Source: an uncultured delta proteobacterium (GTDB taxonomy: Bacteria; Myxococcota_A; UBA9160; JAFDET01). Taken from it: a stretch of 39,152 nucleotides of DNA. The notes under the pieces are model-generated. The model did not search any database, was not told where the DNA came from, and saw nothing but the letters and a program-made list of their open reading frames with translations. The translations under genes and the position numbers were made by a program. The stretch spans positions 1 through 39,152 of the forward strand of contig CAMYOO010000002.1 of assembly GCA_947260035.1 (NCBI GenBank), in the 5' to 3' direction. This document shows positions 14,432-22,336 of the stretch, one piece after another (the first letter of the stretch is position 1; every line of letters starts with the position of its first letter).

Positions 14432-14700
14432 ATGGCACTCGGACGTGAGAGCGCCGGCAGCCTGGCGGACAAGCTGAGCCTGGGCGAGATCGAGCCGCGG
14501 CCCATGGTCACCACCATGCTTCGCGTGGTGCAGCAGGATCACGCTCAGTTGTCGGCCATGGCGGATCAGAAGGCGAACATCGTCCTCGGCACCTCGGCAC
14601 CTCGGCACCTCGGTCCTCGGGACTGACGGTGCTGATCGGACGCGTCGAGGAGAGCGGGCTGAGCGCAAGCCTGGCGAGCCTGGCCGCGCTGATCGAGTAG
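14432..14700 (+). pseudogene. Frameshifted membrane-protein gene, resembles Pycsar-effector/DUF5706-type N-terminus
   Basis: A strong GGAGGGAG site precedes ATG 14432. The first frame encodes 64 residues, with the phrase QLSAMADQKANIVLGTS near its end, then runs into TGA 14624. In the adjacent frame the sequence continues LTVLIGRVEESGLSASLAS to TAG 14698. The break falls inside three tandem copies of CTCGGCAC (14585-14608). Deleting one 8-base copy joins both halves into an 86-residue reading. The ADQKANIVLG phrase resembles the start of Pycsar-effector/SLATT-like membrane proteins, which are usually longer, so the 3' part may also be lost. Family assignment is tentative. Confidence 0.5.
14585..14614 (+). 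repeat. Three tandem copies of CTCGGCAC plus a partial fourth
   Basis: Perfect units are at 14585-14592, 14593-14600 and 14601-14608, with CTCGGT at 14609-14614. Unit length 8 is not a multiple of three, so each gain or loss of a copy shifts the frame of the gene that contains it. Confidence 0.9.
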
Positions 14701-14789
14701 CTCTTGGCATGCCGCGCGGCGGCCCGAATCGTCCCGGGTGGCGGGCGGGAGCCCGGAGATTCCGGACGCTCGCTGAACTGGGACTGTTG

Positions 14790-14795
14790 TAGGAT
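14790..14795 (+). promoter_or_regulatory. Probable -10 box (TAGGAT), leaderless kinase transcript
   Basis: TAGGAT ends six bases before the ATG of the histidine kinase gene at 14802, and no purine-rich ribosome-binding site lies between. If it is the -10, transcription would begin at or next to the ATG. Confidence 0.45.
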
Positions 14796-14801
14796 CGTCG
14801 C

Positions 14802-17261
14802 ATGACGTGCATCCCCGGAACGCCCGGCGGGAATCCCGGGCTCGGCCTTCCGCTGGTGCTCGGCTTCGTCGTGCTGGTGATTGCCGGGGTCTGGGCTGTG
14901 GAGCTTCGCAGCCGGGAGGAGAAAGCCCTCGCGACGGCATGCCAGGTGACGCTGGTGAATGTCGCCTCGGAGCTGGACCGGCGCATGGAAGACCAGACGG
15001 GTGCGCTGGTGCGCCTCGCCGCGCGTTGGGACGGGGCAGAAGTGGAACGCTGGCAGACCGACGCGAGGCTGCTCCTGGAGCACTTCGCCGGCTTCCAGGC
15101 CATCGAGCGGGTGGATCCCCAGCTCACGGTCCGCTGGGTGACTCCTCTGGAGGGCAACGAAGCCGCGCTGGGCTTGGATCTGGGATTCGAGGCGCGGCGT
15201 CGCGAGGCCCTGGAGGCGGCACGCGATGGGATGACCGTGGTGGCCACGCGTCCGGTGGACCTGGTGCAGGGGGGCAAGGGATTCCTGGTCTATGTGCCCC
15301 TCAGGCGGGAGGGCCGTTTCGACGGCTTCGCGCTGGGGGTGTACCGGCTCGAGGTGGCCCTGGGGCAGATCCTCGAGAACATCGCCCACGGCTACGCGAT
15401 CCGGATTCGCCATGACGACGAGCTTCTCTACGCCCGGGGAGAGCTCTCCGGCGCAGACGAACCCGGCGTCGCGGGCAGCGTGGATGTCCGCAACCTGGCC
15501 TGGAGCATCGAGCTCACCCCGGGAGCCGAAGTGGCTGCCACCTATCGCACCTGGATCCCGGAGCTGGCCATCGCCGGAGGGGCGCTCTACGCGCTGGGCC
15601 TCGTCCTGGTGTTGCACCTGGCCCGGACGCGCAGCGCGCGCGCCGCGCAGCTGTTCGAAGCGAACGAACGCCTGTGCGAGGCCCAACGGGCCGAACGCAG
15701 GGCTCACGGGGAGCTGGCGGCGATCCTGCAGGACTTCCCCGACCACATCTGGAGTGCTCGCGTGGGCCCGGAGGTGGGGTTCGAGACGATCTACTTCTCA
15801 CCGGTGATCGGTGAGATCGCGGGCTACGAGCCGAGCTACTTCCAGGAGGACCCGGACCGCTGGATCGAGATCATCGATGGGGACGATCGCGAGCGCGTGC
15901 GCTTCGCCTACGAGGCGGTGGTTGCCGGGGAAGAGGAAGGCATAGCCATCGAATACCGGATCAAACGCAGCGATGGCGACGGGCGCTGGATTCGGGACCG
16001 CGTGCGAACCGTGAACGTGCATGGTGAACGCCGGCTGTACGGCGTGATCTCGGACATCAGCGACGCCCGGCACGCCGAGGAGGAGCGCCATCGGCTCGAG
16101 GTCCAGATGCAGCAGGCGCAGAAGCTGGAGAGCCTGGGCGTGCTTGCGGGAGGCATCGCCCACGACTTCAACAACCTGTTGGTGGCCTCGCTCGGACACG
16201 CCAACCTGGCGCTCGATACGCTCCCCGAGGGCGTGCCGGCCCGGGCACACATCGCGCGTATCGAGCGCTCGGCCCGCCGAGCCGCCGAGCTCTGCCGCCA
16301 GCTGCTGGACTATGCGGGGCGTGGCAGCGTGGAGTTCACGGCACTCGATCTGCGCGAGCTGATCGAGGATTCGGGAGAATTGCTCTCCGCGGCTCGATCC
16401 AAGAAGGTCGTGCTGGATTACGACTTCGAGCCCGACCTGCCCGCCGTGGAGGCCGACGCGAGTCAGATCCGCCAGGTCGTCCTCAACCTGATCACCAACG
16501 CATCCGAGGCGATCGGAGAGGGCCGCGGAGAGATCCGCGTGACGGCGGCCGCTGCGGGCTACGACCGCGCGGCGCTACATGGCTTCCAGCTGGGGCAGGG
16601 GCTCGCGCCCGGGCGCTATGTGTCCGTGGCGGTCTCCGATGACGGCTGCGGGATGGACGCGCACACCCGCCGGCACTTCTTCGAGCCTTTCTTCTCCACG
16701 AAGTTCGCCGGCCGCGGTCTCGGCCTGGCGGCGGTGCTGGGAATCGTGCGCGGGCATGACGGCGCGATCCGCGTTGAAAGCCAGCTGGGCCGGGGAACCA
16801 CCATTACGTTGCTGCTGCCGGCCCTGGTTTGTCGGCCCACCCCCCTGGAGGCCGCGGCCGAGCTTCCCGAGGCGTGGACGGGCAGCGGGACGATCCTGCT
16901 GATCGACGACGAAGAGGATGCTCGCGAGGTGGGGTCCCTGGTCCTCGAGCGGGTCGGGTTCGAGATGGTCACGGCCGCGGACGGCGAGCTGGGGATCGAG
17001 GCCTTCCGGAGCCGTGCCGAGGACGTGGTTTGCGTCCTGATGGACCTGACCATGCCGGGCCCCGACGGCGTGGAGACCCACCGGATGCTCCGCGAGCGGA
17101 ATGCCGACGTTCCGGTGATCCTGTGCAGCGGCTATCCCGAGCGAGAGGCGTTGGAGCGCTTCGCCGAGCTCGGCCTGGCCGGCTTCATCCAGAAGCCGTA
17201 CACGCCCGACGAGCTGGTGCTGTGCGTCCGACGGGCGCTTGCGAACCGGCCGCAGCGCTAG
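14802..17261 (+). CDS. Hybrid sensor histidine kinase (CHASE-PAS-HisKA-HATPase-receiver)
   Basis: An 819-residue membrane kinase. TM1 is about residues 15-33. An extracytoplasmic region of about 210 residues resembles the CHASE sensor (ATRPVDLVQGGKGFLVYVPL), then TM2 at about 253-272. A PAS domain spans about 305-425. HisKA has phospho-acceptor H454 in GGIAHDFNN. The HATPase has ITNASEA, DDGCGMD and GRGLGLAAVLG. The C-terminal receiver has DDEED at the acidic pocket and phospho-acceptor D748 in LMDLTMPGPDG, with the conserved Lys in IQKPY. No separate response regulator is adjacent, so output presumably passes through an unlinked phosphotransfer protein. The stop shares CTAG with the convergent TolC gene. 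Confidence 0.93.
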   Translation: MTCIPGTPGGNPGLGLPLVLGFVVLVIAGVWAVELRSREEKALATACQVTLVNVASELDRRMEDQTGALVRLAARWDGAEVERWQTDARLLLEHFAGFQAIERVDPQLTVRWVTPLEGNEAALGLDLGFEARRREALEAARDGMTVVATRPVDLVQGGKGFLVYVPLRREGRFDGFALGVYRLEVALGQILENIAHGYAIRIRHDDELLYARGELSGADEPGVAGSVDVRNLAWSIELTPGAEVAATYRTWIPELAIAGGALYALGLVLVLHLARTRSARAAQLFEANERLCEAQRAERRAHGELAAILQDFPDHIWSARVGPEVGFETIYFSPVIGEIAGYEPSYFQEDPDRWIEIIDGDDRERVRFAYEAVVAGEEEGIAIEYRIKRSDGDGRWIRDRVRTVNVHGERRLYGVISDISDARHAEEERHRLEVQMQQAQKLESLGVLAGGIAHDFNNLLVASLGHANLALDTLPEGVPARAHIARIERSARRAAELCRQLLDYAGRGSVEFTALDLRELIEDSGELLSAARSKKVVLDYDFEPDLPAVEADASQIRQVVLNLITNASEAIGEGRGEIRVTAAAAGYDRAALHGFQLGQGLAPGRYVSVAVSDDGCGMDAHTRRHFFEPFFSTKFAGRGLGLAAVLGIVRGHDGAIRVESQLGRGTTITLLLPALVCRPTPLEAAAELPEAWTGSGTILLIDDEEDAREVGSLVLERVGFEMVTAADGELGIEAFRSRAEDVVCVLMDLTMPGPDGVETHRMLRERNADVPVILCSGYPEREALERFAELGLAGFIQKPYTPDELVLCVRRALANRPQR

Positions 17262-18631
17262 GGGGCGCCGTGCAACGGCTCTCCGATCAGTCGCTCCACG
17301 TCGGCTACGGCGATGTGATAGTCCTTCAGCGCTCCCAGGTACTGCGTTCGCAGCCGAAACAGCGTGCGCTGGGCCTCCAGCACGTCGTCGTAGGGATAGC
17401 GACCGGCGTCGAACTCCTGGAGGAGCTGCGCGTGCACCTGCTCCGCGTCGGGCAGAACCTGCTCGCGTAGGGCGCGGGCTTCGGCGTAGGCGCCTCCGAG
17501 GCGATCGTCGGCAGCGGCCAGCTTGGTCAAGACGCGCAGCCGGGTGGCCCGCCGCCTCTCCTCGGTTCGCGCCAGCTCGTAGCGCGCGGCCAGGATGTTG
17601 CCCTGGTTGCGGTCGCTGAAGGGAATCGGCACCTCGACCCCGAAGACCATGGCCGTGTCGTTCGTGACCGAGAGGCGGCGCACGCCGGCGGCCAGGAACA
17701 CGTCGGGGACGCGCTGGGCGCGTTCCAACTCCACCACGGCCTTGCGCTGCTCGATCTCGGTGGTCCAGCGGGCGAGATAGGGGTTCTTCTCGACCCGCGC
17801 GACCAGCTGCTCCAGCGGGGGAGGCTCGACGAGCGCCTCGACGTCGCCTTCGAGAAGCCCGAACTGCTCCTGCTCGCTGCCCCAGGTGGCCGCCAGGTCG
17901 GAGTAGGCCGTCTCGAGCTGCTGTCGCAGGCTGTCGCGCTCCACCTCCGCGGCGGTCAACGACACGCGCGCCCGCGTGCGCTCGATCGGGGAGGCGAGGC
18001 CCTCGTCGACTTCGGCGCGCACGGCATCCAGCGACTCCTGGGCGATGCGCACCAGCTCATCGGCCAGCTGCACCTGCTTCTGGGCGATCAGTGCCGTGGC
18101 GAAGAGCTGGGTCGCTTCGGTGAGCACCTCGATCCGCTCGGTTTCGTAGTCCCAGCCGGCCACGTCCTCGTCCAGGTCCGCCACGCGTCGCCTCTTGGAG
18201 CGCTTGCCTCCGAGCTCCACGAGCTGGCCCAGTTGGATCGTGGTCTCGGCGTAGTTGATGTCGTTGAAGGGGCCGGTGCCGAAGACGTCCTCGGTTCGGA
18301 ACGAGATCTCCGGGTTGGGTATCAGGCCGGCCTGGAGTGTGCGCGCCTCGTGGGCTCGCACGTCCCAGGAGTAGGCACTGAGCCGCGGGTTCTGCAGCAG
18401 CGCATACCCCACGACCTGCTGGAGGCGGACGGTCCCGGTCGGCTCCTGGAAGAGCGGGCGGGGATCGTCCGGCTCGGGCAGGTGCCGCGGCCGGAAGGTC
18501 TCGTAGTCTGCGCCCAGCGGGCGTCGCTCCGGCCAGGACGTGTCCCAGTGAATCGACGGGCACCCGCTGGACGCCATTCCCGCCAGCAGGGCAGCCCCGG
18601 TCATGTACGTCCGCCATCGAGCTCGAAGCAT
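17258..18631 (-). CDS. TolC-family outer-membrane efflux lipoprotein (CzcC/CusC-like)
   Basis: A 457-residue protein with a lipoprotein signal (ALLAGMASSGC) and two TolC-type repeats rich in Ala/Glu/Arg coiled-coil helices. Markers are YALLQNPRLSAYSWDVRAHE, GLIPNPEISFRTEDVFG, LVELGGKRSKRR and VFGVEVPIPFSDRNQGNI, typical of the CzcC subgroup of heavy-metal RND systems. ATG 18631 is supported by GGAGGTGGGAG. No membrane-fusion protein or RND pump lies in the window, so this outer-membrane channel is an orphan and must pair with a distant pump. Metal specificity cannot be read from the sequence. Confidence 0.9.
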   Translation of the reverse strand: MLRARWRTYMTGAALLAGMASSGCPSIHWDTSWPERRPLGADYETFRPRHLPEPDDPRPLFQEPTGTVRLQQVVGYALLQNPRLSAYSWDVRAHEARTLQAGLIPNPEISFRTEDVFGTGPFNDINYAETTIQLGQLVELGGKRSKRRRVADLDEDVAGWDYETERIEVLTEATQLFATALIAQKQVQLADELVRIAQESLDAVRAEVDEGLASPIERTRARVSLTAAEVERDSLRQQLETAYSDLAATWGSEQEQFGLLEGDVEALVEPPPLEQLVARVEKNPYLARWTTEIEQRKAVVELERAQRVPDVFLAAGVRRLSVTNDTAMVFGVEVPIPFSDRNQGNILAARYELARTEERRRATRLRVLTKLAAADDRLGGAYAEARALREQVLPDAEQVHAQLLQEFDAGRYPYDDVLEAQRTLFRLRTQYLGALKDYHIAVADVERLIGEPLHGAP

Positions 18632-18762
18632 CTCCCACCTCCGTTCGGGGCGGCCGAATGGCTCGGGCCGGTGTCACCCCAGGCCAGGATCCTACCCGGG
18701 GATCTCGAGGCGCGAGAAGGGGGGAGGGGGATTTGGCCGGAGTTGACCGGCCCGGCCTGGCG

Positions 18763-18777
18763 TGAGAGGATCTCTCA
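18763..18777. promoter_or_regulatory. Inverted repeat TGAGAG-GAT-CTCTCA in a candidate promoter
   Basis: Perfect 6-base arms around a 3-base centre, 27 bases before ATG 18804. TTGACC at 18743-18748 is a good -35 match and, with 17-base spacing, places GAGGAT (18766-18771) inside the repeat. An operator overlapping the -10 is therefore plausible; the regulator is unknown. Confidence 0.35.
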
Positions 18778-18803
18778 GCCCCCGCGCTCCATGGAGGGAT
18801 GCC

Positions 18804-19016
18804 ATGCGCCGGTTCCTGGCCGTTCTCGCCCTGTTCGGATTGCTCGCTGCGCCCGCTCCGGCGCAGGCGATCGACCTGTCCTTCGTGAAGGAGCAGCCGA
18901 TCGCGACGATCTTCGCGCTGCCGGCTTTGCTGGCGACGCTGCCGTTCTTCGCCGTGGACTGGGCGATCACCAAGATCCGCGAGGCCGGGGACGACGACGA
19001 AGAGGCCGACGAGTAG
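18804..19016 (+). CDS. Small secreted/membrane protein, unknown function
   Basis: A 70-residue protein with a signal peptide (MRRFLAVLALFGLLAAP, cleavage after AQA near residue 22). One hydrophobic segment follows (IFALPALLATLPFFAVDWAI) and then an acidic tail (GDDDEEADE). ATG 18804 follows GGAGGGA at good spacing, the main reason to believe the gene. No family is recognised. Its signal-plus-single-hydrophobic-segment layout echoes the 122-residue protein at 5177-5545. It lies between the divergent TolC gene and the convergent unknown gene at 19079. Confidence 0.68.
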   Translation: MRRFLAVLALFGLLAAPAPAQAIDLSFVKEQPIATIFALPALLATLPFFAVDWAITKIREAGDDDEEADE

Positions 19017-19049
19017 CGCAGACCGCGCCTCGGCCCGGCAGTTCGTCCG

Positions 19050-19087
19050 GCCGACTAGCCGACTAGCCGACTAGCCGGCTAGCCGAC
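19050..19087. repeat. 8-bp tandem repeat (GCCGACTA), four full copies
   Basis: Units start at 19050, 19058, 19066 and 19074 (the fourth has one change, GCCGGCTA), followed by a partial GCCGAC. Every unit junction contains CTAG, which reads TAG on both strands. The last CTA (19079-19081) is the stop codon of the minus-strand gene that follows. Confidence 0.9.
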
Positions 19088-19348
19088 GATCCGCTTCACG
19101 CCCGTGATCACGCCCGGGATGGCTTCGAGCTCGGCCACGTCCAGCTCGGCGTCGGCTCGGGTGAGGGTCAGGTGGCGCACGCTGCTGGAGGGGATCACCA
19201 GGATCTCGTTGTCCAGCACCAGGACCACGTCCGGAGACTCCAGAAACTCCCGGAGGTTTCCCGCGAAGTCCGGAGCGTCTCCAACGGGATCCACCTCGAA
19301 GTACTCGTGGCTCCCGTCCGTGTAGGTCACCTTCAGTGCGCCGCGCAT
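19079..19348 (-). CDS. Small cytoplasmic protein of unknown function
   Basis: An 89-residue protein without signal or membrane segments. It reads as alternating beta-strands (ALKVTYTDGSHEYFEVDP, VVLVLDNEILVIPSSSVRHLTL) and ends in a hydrophobic strand (PGVITGVKRIVG), suggesting a small beta-rich domain. I do not recognise the family. ATG 19348 follows an AGGGGGG stretch; ATG 19375 would add nine residues. The gene ends inside the GCCGACTA tandem repeat and lies downstream of the K+ channel gene on the same strand, separated by about 64 bases. Confidence 0.65.
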   Translation of the reverse strand: MRGALKVTYTDGSHEYFEVDPVGDAPDFAGNLREFLESPDVVLVLDNEILVIPSSSVRHLTLTRADAELDVAELEAIPGVITGVKRIVG

Positions 19349-19412
19349 CCTGTGCCCCCCTGGTCGACCCTTCACGCATCGGCCAGCGCGGGCGCTACTT
19401 GATGCGGGGCTC

Positions 19413-20075
19413 CTAGAGGCTGGGTTCGGGATCGCTCCATCCGGAAACGTGGCGGCCCACCAGACTGGCGACCAGCACGGTGAGGTAGACCTGGCCGATC
19501 ACGGCCTCCAGGTACGACGCAGTTCGAACCAGGGGGCTGATCGGCACGACGTCCCCGTAGCCCAGCGTCGTGAGCGTTACGAAGCTGTAGTAGAGAAAGT
19601 GCGAGGAGGGAAGATCCGCAGTCACGGGAACTGCGTAGTGAAAGGCGCCGGAATCGAGCATCTCGATCAGGGCGTAGTAGACGGCCCAGAGGATGCCGAG
19701 CAGCAGGTAGATGCACAGGGACCCCATCAGGCGGTCCTGGTCGACGGGCCCGGAGGTCGCCAGCACCTGTCGCGTGGCAATGCTCACCGTGACGACGCAG
19801 AAGCCGCCGATCACCGCCAGGTTGAGGGCCTGCAGGACGGGCGCCGTGGTCAGGGCGTGGCCAAGCGAGGTGGCGATGCCGAGGGCCGTCAGAGCCAGCC
19901 CCGTGTGGAACGCGGAGCGGCGCTCGTGCAGTGACCAGACACCCACCACCAGGAGCAGGGTCAGGGCTGCCTGGACGATCCATTCACTCTCGGGAGCCCA
20001 GGTCGTGGCGAGGGCCTCCGCGGCCAGGGCGGCCATCAAGCCCAGGAACAGGTAGCCGAAGCGGATCGATCTCAC
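19413..20075 (-). CDS. Potassium channel family protein (Ion_trans_2 pore)
   Basis: A 220-residue inner-membrane protein with about five hydrophobic segments in its N-terminal two thirds and a pore region near the C-terminus. The selectivity filter is TLGYGD, within FVTLTTLGYGDVVPISPL, and a final helix follows (AVIGQVYLTVLVASLVG). No cytoplasmic RCK/TrkA domain is attached. The start is GTG 20075, preceded by GGGGGAA at six bases. It is probably a K+-selective channel or leak pathway; gating is unknown. Confidence 0.88.
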   Translation of the reverse strand: MRSIRFGYLFLGLMAALAAEALATTWAPESEWIVQAALTLLLVVGVWSLHERRSAFHTGLALTALGIATSLGHALTTAPVLQALNLAVIGGFCVVTVSIATRQVLATSGPVDQDRLMGSLCIYLLLGILWAVYYALIEMLDSGAFHYAVPVTADLPSSHFLYYSFVTLTTLGYGDVVPISPLVRTASYLEAVIGQVYLTVLVASLVGRHVSGWSDPEPSL

Positions 20076-20123
20076 GGTGGTTCCCCCTGAATGTGGCCAT
20101 CACGCTGCTCGTGCGGCATGCGG

Positions 20124-20135
20124 ATGATGCATCAT
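20124..20135. promoter_or_regulatory. 12-bp perfect palindrome ATGATGCATCAT upstream of the K+ channel gene
   Basis: The arms are exact. It is centred 55 bases upstream of GTG 20075 in a gap otherwise free of genes and is AT-richer than its surroundings. It may be an operator for the channel gene, or chance. Confidence 0.3.
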
Positions 20136-20191
20136 TGCCTACGGGGGAGAAGCCGCGGCCAGCGGTCGGGGGCGGCTCCGGGTGAGGGGCC

Positions 20192-20374
20192 TCAGTCCTG
20201 GACGTACTCGATGGCGTCGCGCGCCCGCTCGCGGATGCGCGGGTCCGAATGCCCCAGCAGGGCGAACAGGGCGGGTACGATCCGGGCGTCCGGGCTGGGC
20301 GCCCATCTCGCGGACGTCGCCTCGATGCTGCGGCACGATGCGCTCTGCCCGGGAAGTGCGTCGGGGATCCAGGT
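20192..20374 (-). pseudogene. HEAT-repeat protein remnant (C-terminal end only)
   Basis: The minus frame ending at TGA 20194-20192 encodes ARIVPALFALLGHSDPRIRE and then RARDAIEYVQD, a clear HEAT-repeat pair of helices, and continues upstream for about 30 less typical residues to an in-frame TAA at 20377. No start codon or binding site supports a complete gene. It looks like the last repeats of a HEAT-repeat protein whose 5' part was deleted. Confidence 0.5.
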
Positions 20375-20646
20375 TTATCATGCGTCGCCCGCTTCAGAAC
20401 GCTTCGGGCGCCAATGCCGGAACTGGCCACGGTCGCGCGGGCGTGGCGATGCTCGTTGGCGAGGGCGTTGCGGGCGGGATGCACGGCACGATTCCCCGGC
20501 TGGACGATCTGGACGCCACCCACAACCTGAAGGTCAACGTCGACTTCCGCCGCGTCTACGCGGCGATCATCGACGATTGGCTGGGCGGCGATCACACGGC
20601 GCTCCTGCCCGGCTCTCCCTTCGCAGCGCTTCCGGTGATCCTCTAG
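20370..20646 (+). pseudogene. DUF1501 protein remnant (C-terminal end, frameshifted)
   Basis: The plus frame ending at TAG 20644-20646 encodes GTGHGRAGVAMLVGEGVAGG, RLDDLDATHNLKVNVDFRRV and DDWLGGDHTALLPG, matching the C-terminal region of DUF1501 proteins (GTDHGRGG, then a DYR segment, then a WLGGD segment). Just upstream, SERFGRQCRN in another frame looks like the preceding conserved block, so there is a frameshift near 20400. The first several hundred codons are absent. It stands next to the HEAT remnant, also lacking its 5' part. Confidence 0.55.
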
Positions 20647-20653
20647 GCTGTTC

Positions 20654-20675
20654 CGGCCGGCCGCCTGGCCGGCCG
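20654..20675. terminator. 9-bp GC hairpin after the DUF1501 remnant
   Basis: CGGCCGGCC (20654-20662), loop GCCT, and GGCCGGCCG (20667-20675) pair perfectly. It follows the remnant's stop by seven bases and ends 20 bases before the next start. There is no T-tract. It may have been the terminator of the lost gene, or may now act in the 5' leader of the downstream gene. Confidence 0.45.
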
Positions 20676-20695
20676 TGAAGCGCCGGAGGATTGCC

Positions 20696-21799
20696 GTGAT
20701 CTCGTCCTGGGACGACTTCCCCGTCCATCAGACCGCCCAGCCGGTGCGCCTGGTCTCCACCAGCGACCGCAACTTCTACGATCGCTACTACTTCAACCTG
20801 CACGCCTCGAGCGGCGAGATTTTCATGGTGATGGGCATGGGGCAGTACCCCAACCTGGCCGTGCAGGATGCCTTTGCCTGCGTGCAGCGCGGCGAGCACT
20901 ACCGGGTGGTGCGCGCCTCCCGCGAGCTGGGCGACCGCCAGGACCTCTCGGTGGGGCCCTTCGCGATCGAGGTTCTGGAGCCGCTGAAGCGCCTGCGCTT
21001 CCGGCTGGACGAGAGCGAGCACGGCGTCGCCTGCGATCTGGTCTGGGAGGGGGCGATCCCGGCGGTGGAGGAGAACAACCAGTTCATCCGGCGCCACGGC
21101 CGGGTGCTCTTCGATACCTCGCGCTTCGCCCAGACCGGACGCTGGAGCGGCTGGCTCCGGGTGGGCGACGAGCGGCTCGAAGTCACGCCCGACCGGTGGT
21201 GGGGCACCCGCGACCGCTCCTGGGGAATCCGACCCCACGGCGAGGCCGAGCCGCCGGGCATCCACGCGGGCGGACCCGGCTCGCTGTCGGGCATGTGGAA
21301 CTACTTCCCCATGCAGTTCGCCGATCACTCGATCCTCTACGTCCTCAACGAGGAGAACGACGGCACGCAGGTTCTCTACGACGCGCGTCGGATCTGGAAC
21401 GACGGGCGGCCCATCGAGAGTCTGGGCACGGTGGAGTACGACCACCGGCTCAAGCCCGGTACGCGCATGATGACGGGCTCCACCCTGCGCTTTCCCGACG
21501 CGCCGGGGCGGCCGCTGGAGATCGAGTGCGAGCCGCTCTGCCACGCCTTCATCGCCATCGGGACGGGCTACGGCGTGGAAACCGACTGGCGCCACGGGAT
21601 GTACCAGGGTCCGTTGGTGGTCCAGGGCAAGGAGTACCGGACGGAGGAGATCGCTCCGCTGGGTCAGCTCACCATCGTGGATCACGCGGCTCGCTTCTCC
21701 TACGCCGGCGAGGTCGGCTACGGCCTCTACGAGCACATGTTCATCGGGCCCTTCGAGAAGTACGGCATGCGCGACCGCGCCGATGGCGCCGGGGGGTGA
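20696..21799 (+). CDS. DUF7064/DUF7065-like protein of unknown function
   Basis: A 367-residue soluble protein. Segments such as YYFNLHASSGEIFMVMGMGQYPN, split around Met, then DRWWGTRDRSWGIRP, MWNYFPMQFADHSILYVLNE and GYGLYEHMFIGPFEKYGM fit a two-domain beta-rich family common in actinobacteria and deltaproteobacteria, related in fold to the CrtC/AttH hydrolase-like lipocalin group. No catalytic role is established to my knowledge. The start GTG 20696 has GGAGG at seven bases, better than the earlier GTG 20675. It converges with the SRPBCC gene; the two often occur in lipid or xenobiotic catabolic neighbourhoods. Confidence 0.68.
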   Translation: MISSWDDFPVHQTAQPVRLVSTSDRNFYDRYYFNLHASSGEIFMVMGMGQYPNLAVQDAFACVQRGEHYRVVRASRELGDRQDLSVGPFAIEVLEPLKRLRFRLDESEHGVACDLVWEGAIPAVEENNQFIRRHGRVLFDTSRFAQTGRWSGWLRVGDERLEVTPDRWWGTRDRSWGIRPHGEAEPPGIHAGGPGSLSGMWNYFPMQFADHSILYVLNEENDGTQVLYDARRIWNDGRPIESLGTVEYDHRLKPGTRMMTGSTLRFPDAPGRPLEIECEPLCHAFIAIGTGYGVETDWRHGMYQGPLVVQGKEYRTEEIAPLGQLTIVDHAARFSYAGEVGYGLYEHMFIGPFEKYGMRDRADGAGG

Positions 21800-21832
21800 G
21801 CCCCTTCGTGACCGTGGCGCCCGCTTGCCGAG

Positions 21833-22249
21833 CTAGAGGCCCAGAGCGCCGCGGACGCCCTTGATGCCGCCGCGATAGATCCCCTCGATCATCGCGCCGG
21901 CCTGCTCCTCGGCGATTCCCTTGGGCTCGAAGGTGCTGCTCCATTCCACGTGGCAGCCGTCGCCGTCCTCGCGGATCTCGACCGTGGACAGATAGTCCTC
22001 GAAGGGCAGGGGGCCCGAGATGATGGAGTACTGCAGGCAGCGGGCGGCGTCGTCGAAGGCTTCGAGGCGCTCTTGAAGCTCCAGCCCGCCGGGCAGGGTC
22101 AGGGTGCGCACGGCGCCGATGCCTTCGCCCTCGACGCTGCAGCCTTCGATCTGGGGCGAGTAGCGCTGAACCCCGCCGAAATCCCGAAACAGGTCCCACA
22201 CGGCCTCTGCCTTGGCACCGATGCGCTCCGTCACCTTGATACTGGCCAT
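21833..22249 (-). CDS. SRPBCC family protein (polyketide cyclase/START-like)
   Basis: A 138-residue protein with the family start (ASIKVTERIGAKAEAVWDLF, RDFGGVQRYSPQI) and the alternating strands of a helix-grip fold, including RTLTLPGG and the acidic C-terminal helix region. These proteins bind hydrophobic ligands in a deep cavity; no catalytic residues can be identified. ATG 22249 has AGGAGA at five bases. It is divergent from the CDF gene and convergent with the DUF7064-like gene. Confidence 0.86.
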   Translation of the reverse strand: MASIKVTERIGAKAEAVWDLFRDFGGVQRYSPQIEGCSVEGEGIGAVRTLTLPGGLELQERLEAFDDAARCLQYSIISGPLPFEDYLSTVEIREDGDGCHVEWSSTFEPKGIAEEQAGAMIEGIYRGGIKGVRGALGL

Positions 22250-22321
22250 TCCGCTCTCCTTCTCTGCACCCTGGCCCCATTGGGTAACCGAGGCCGGTGC
22301 GGCCGGCCAGCGGGTGCGCGG

Positions 22322-22327
22322 TAGAAT
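22322..22327 (+). promoter_or_regulatory. Probable -10 box (TAGAAT), leaderless CDF transcript
   Basis: TAGAAT ends nine bases before ATG 22337. The spacer GCACGGGCG has no ribosome-binding site, so a start at or just before the ATG is likely if the box is used. Confidence 0.45.
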
Positions 22328-22336
22328 GCACGGGCG

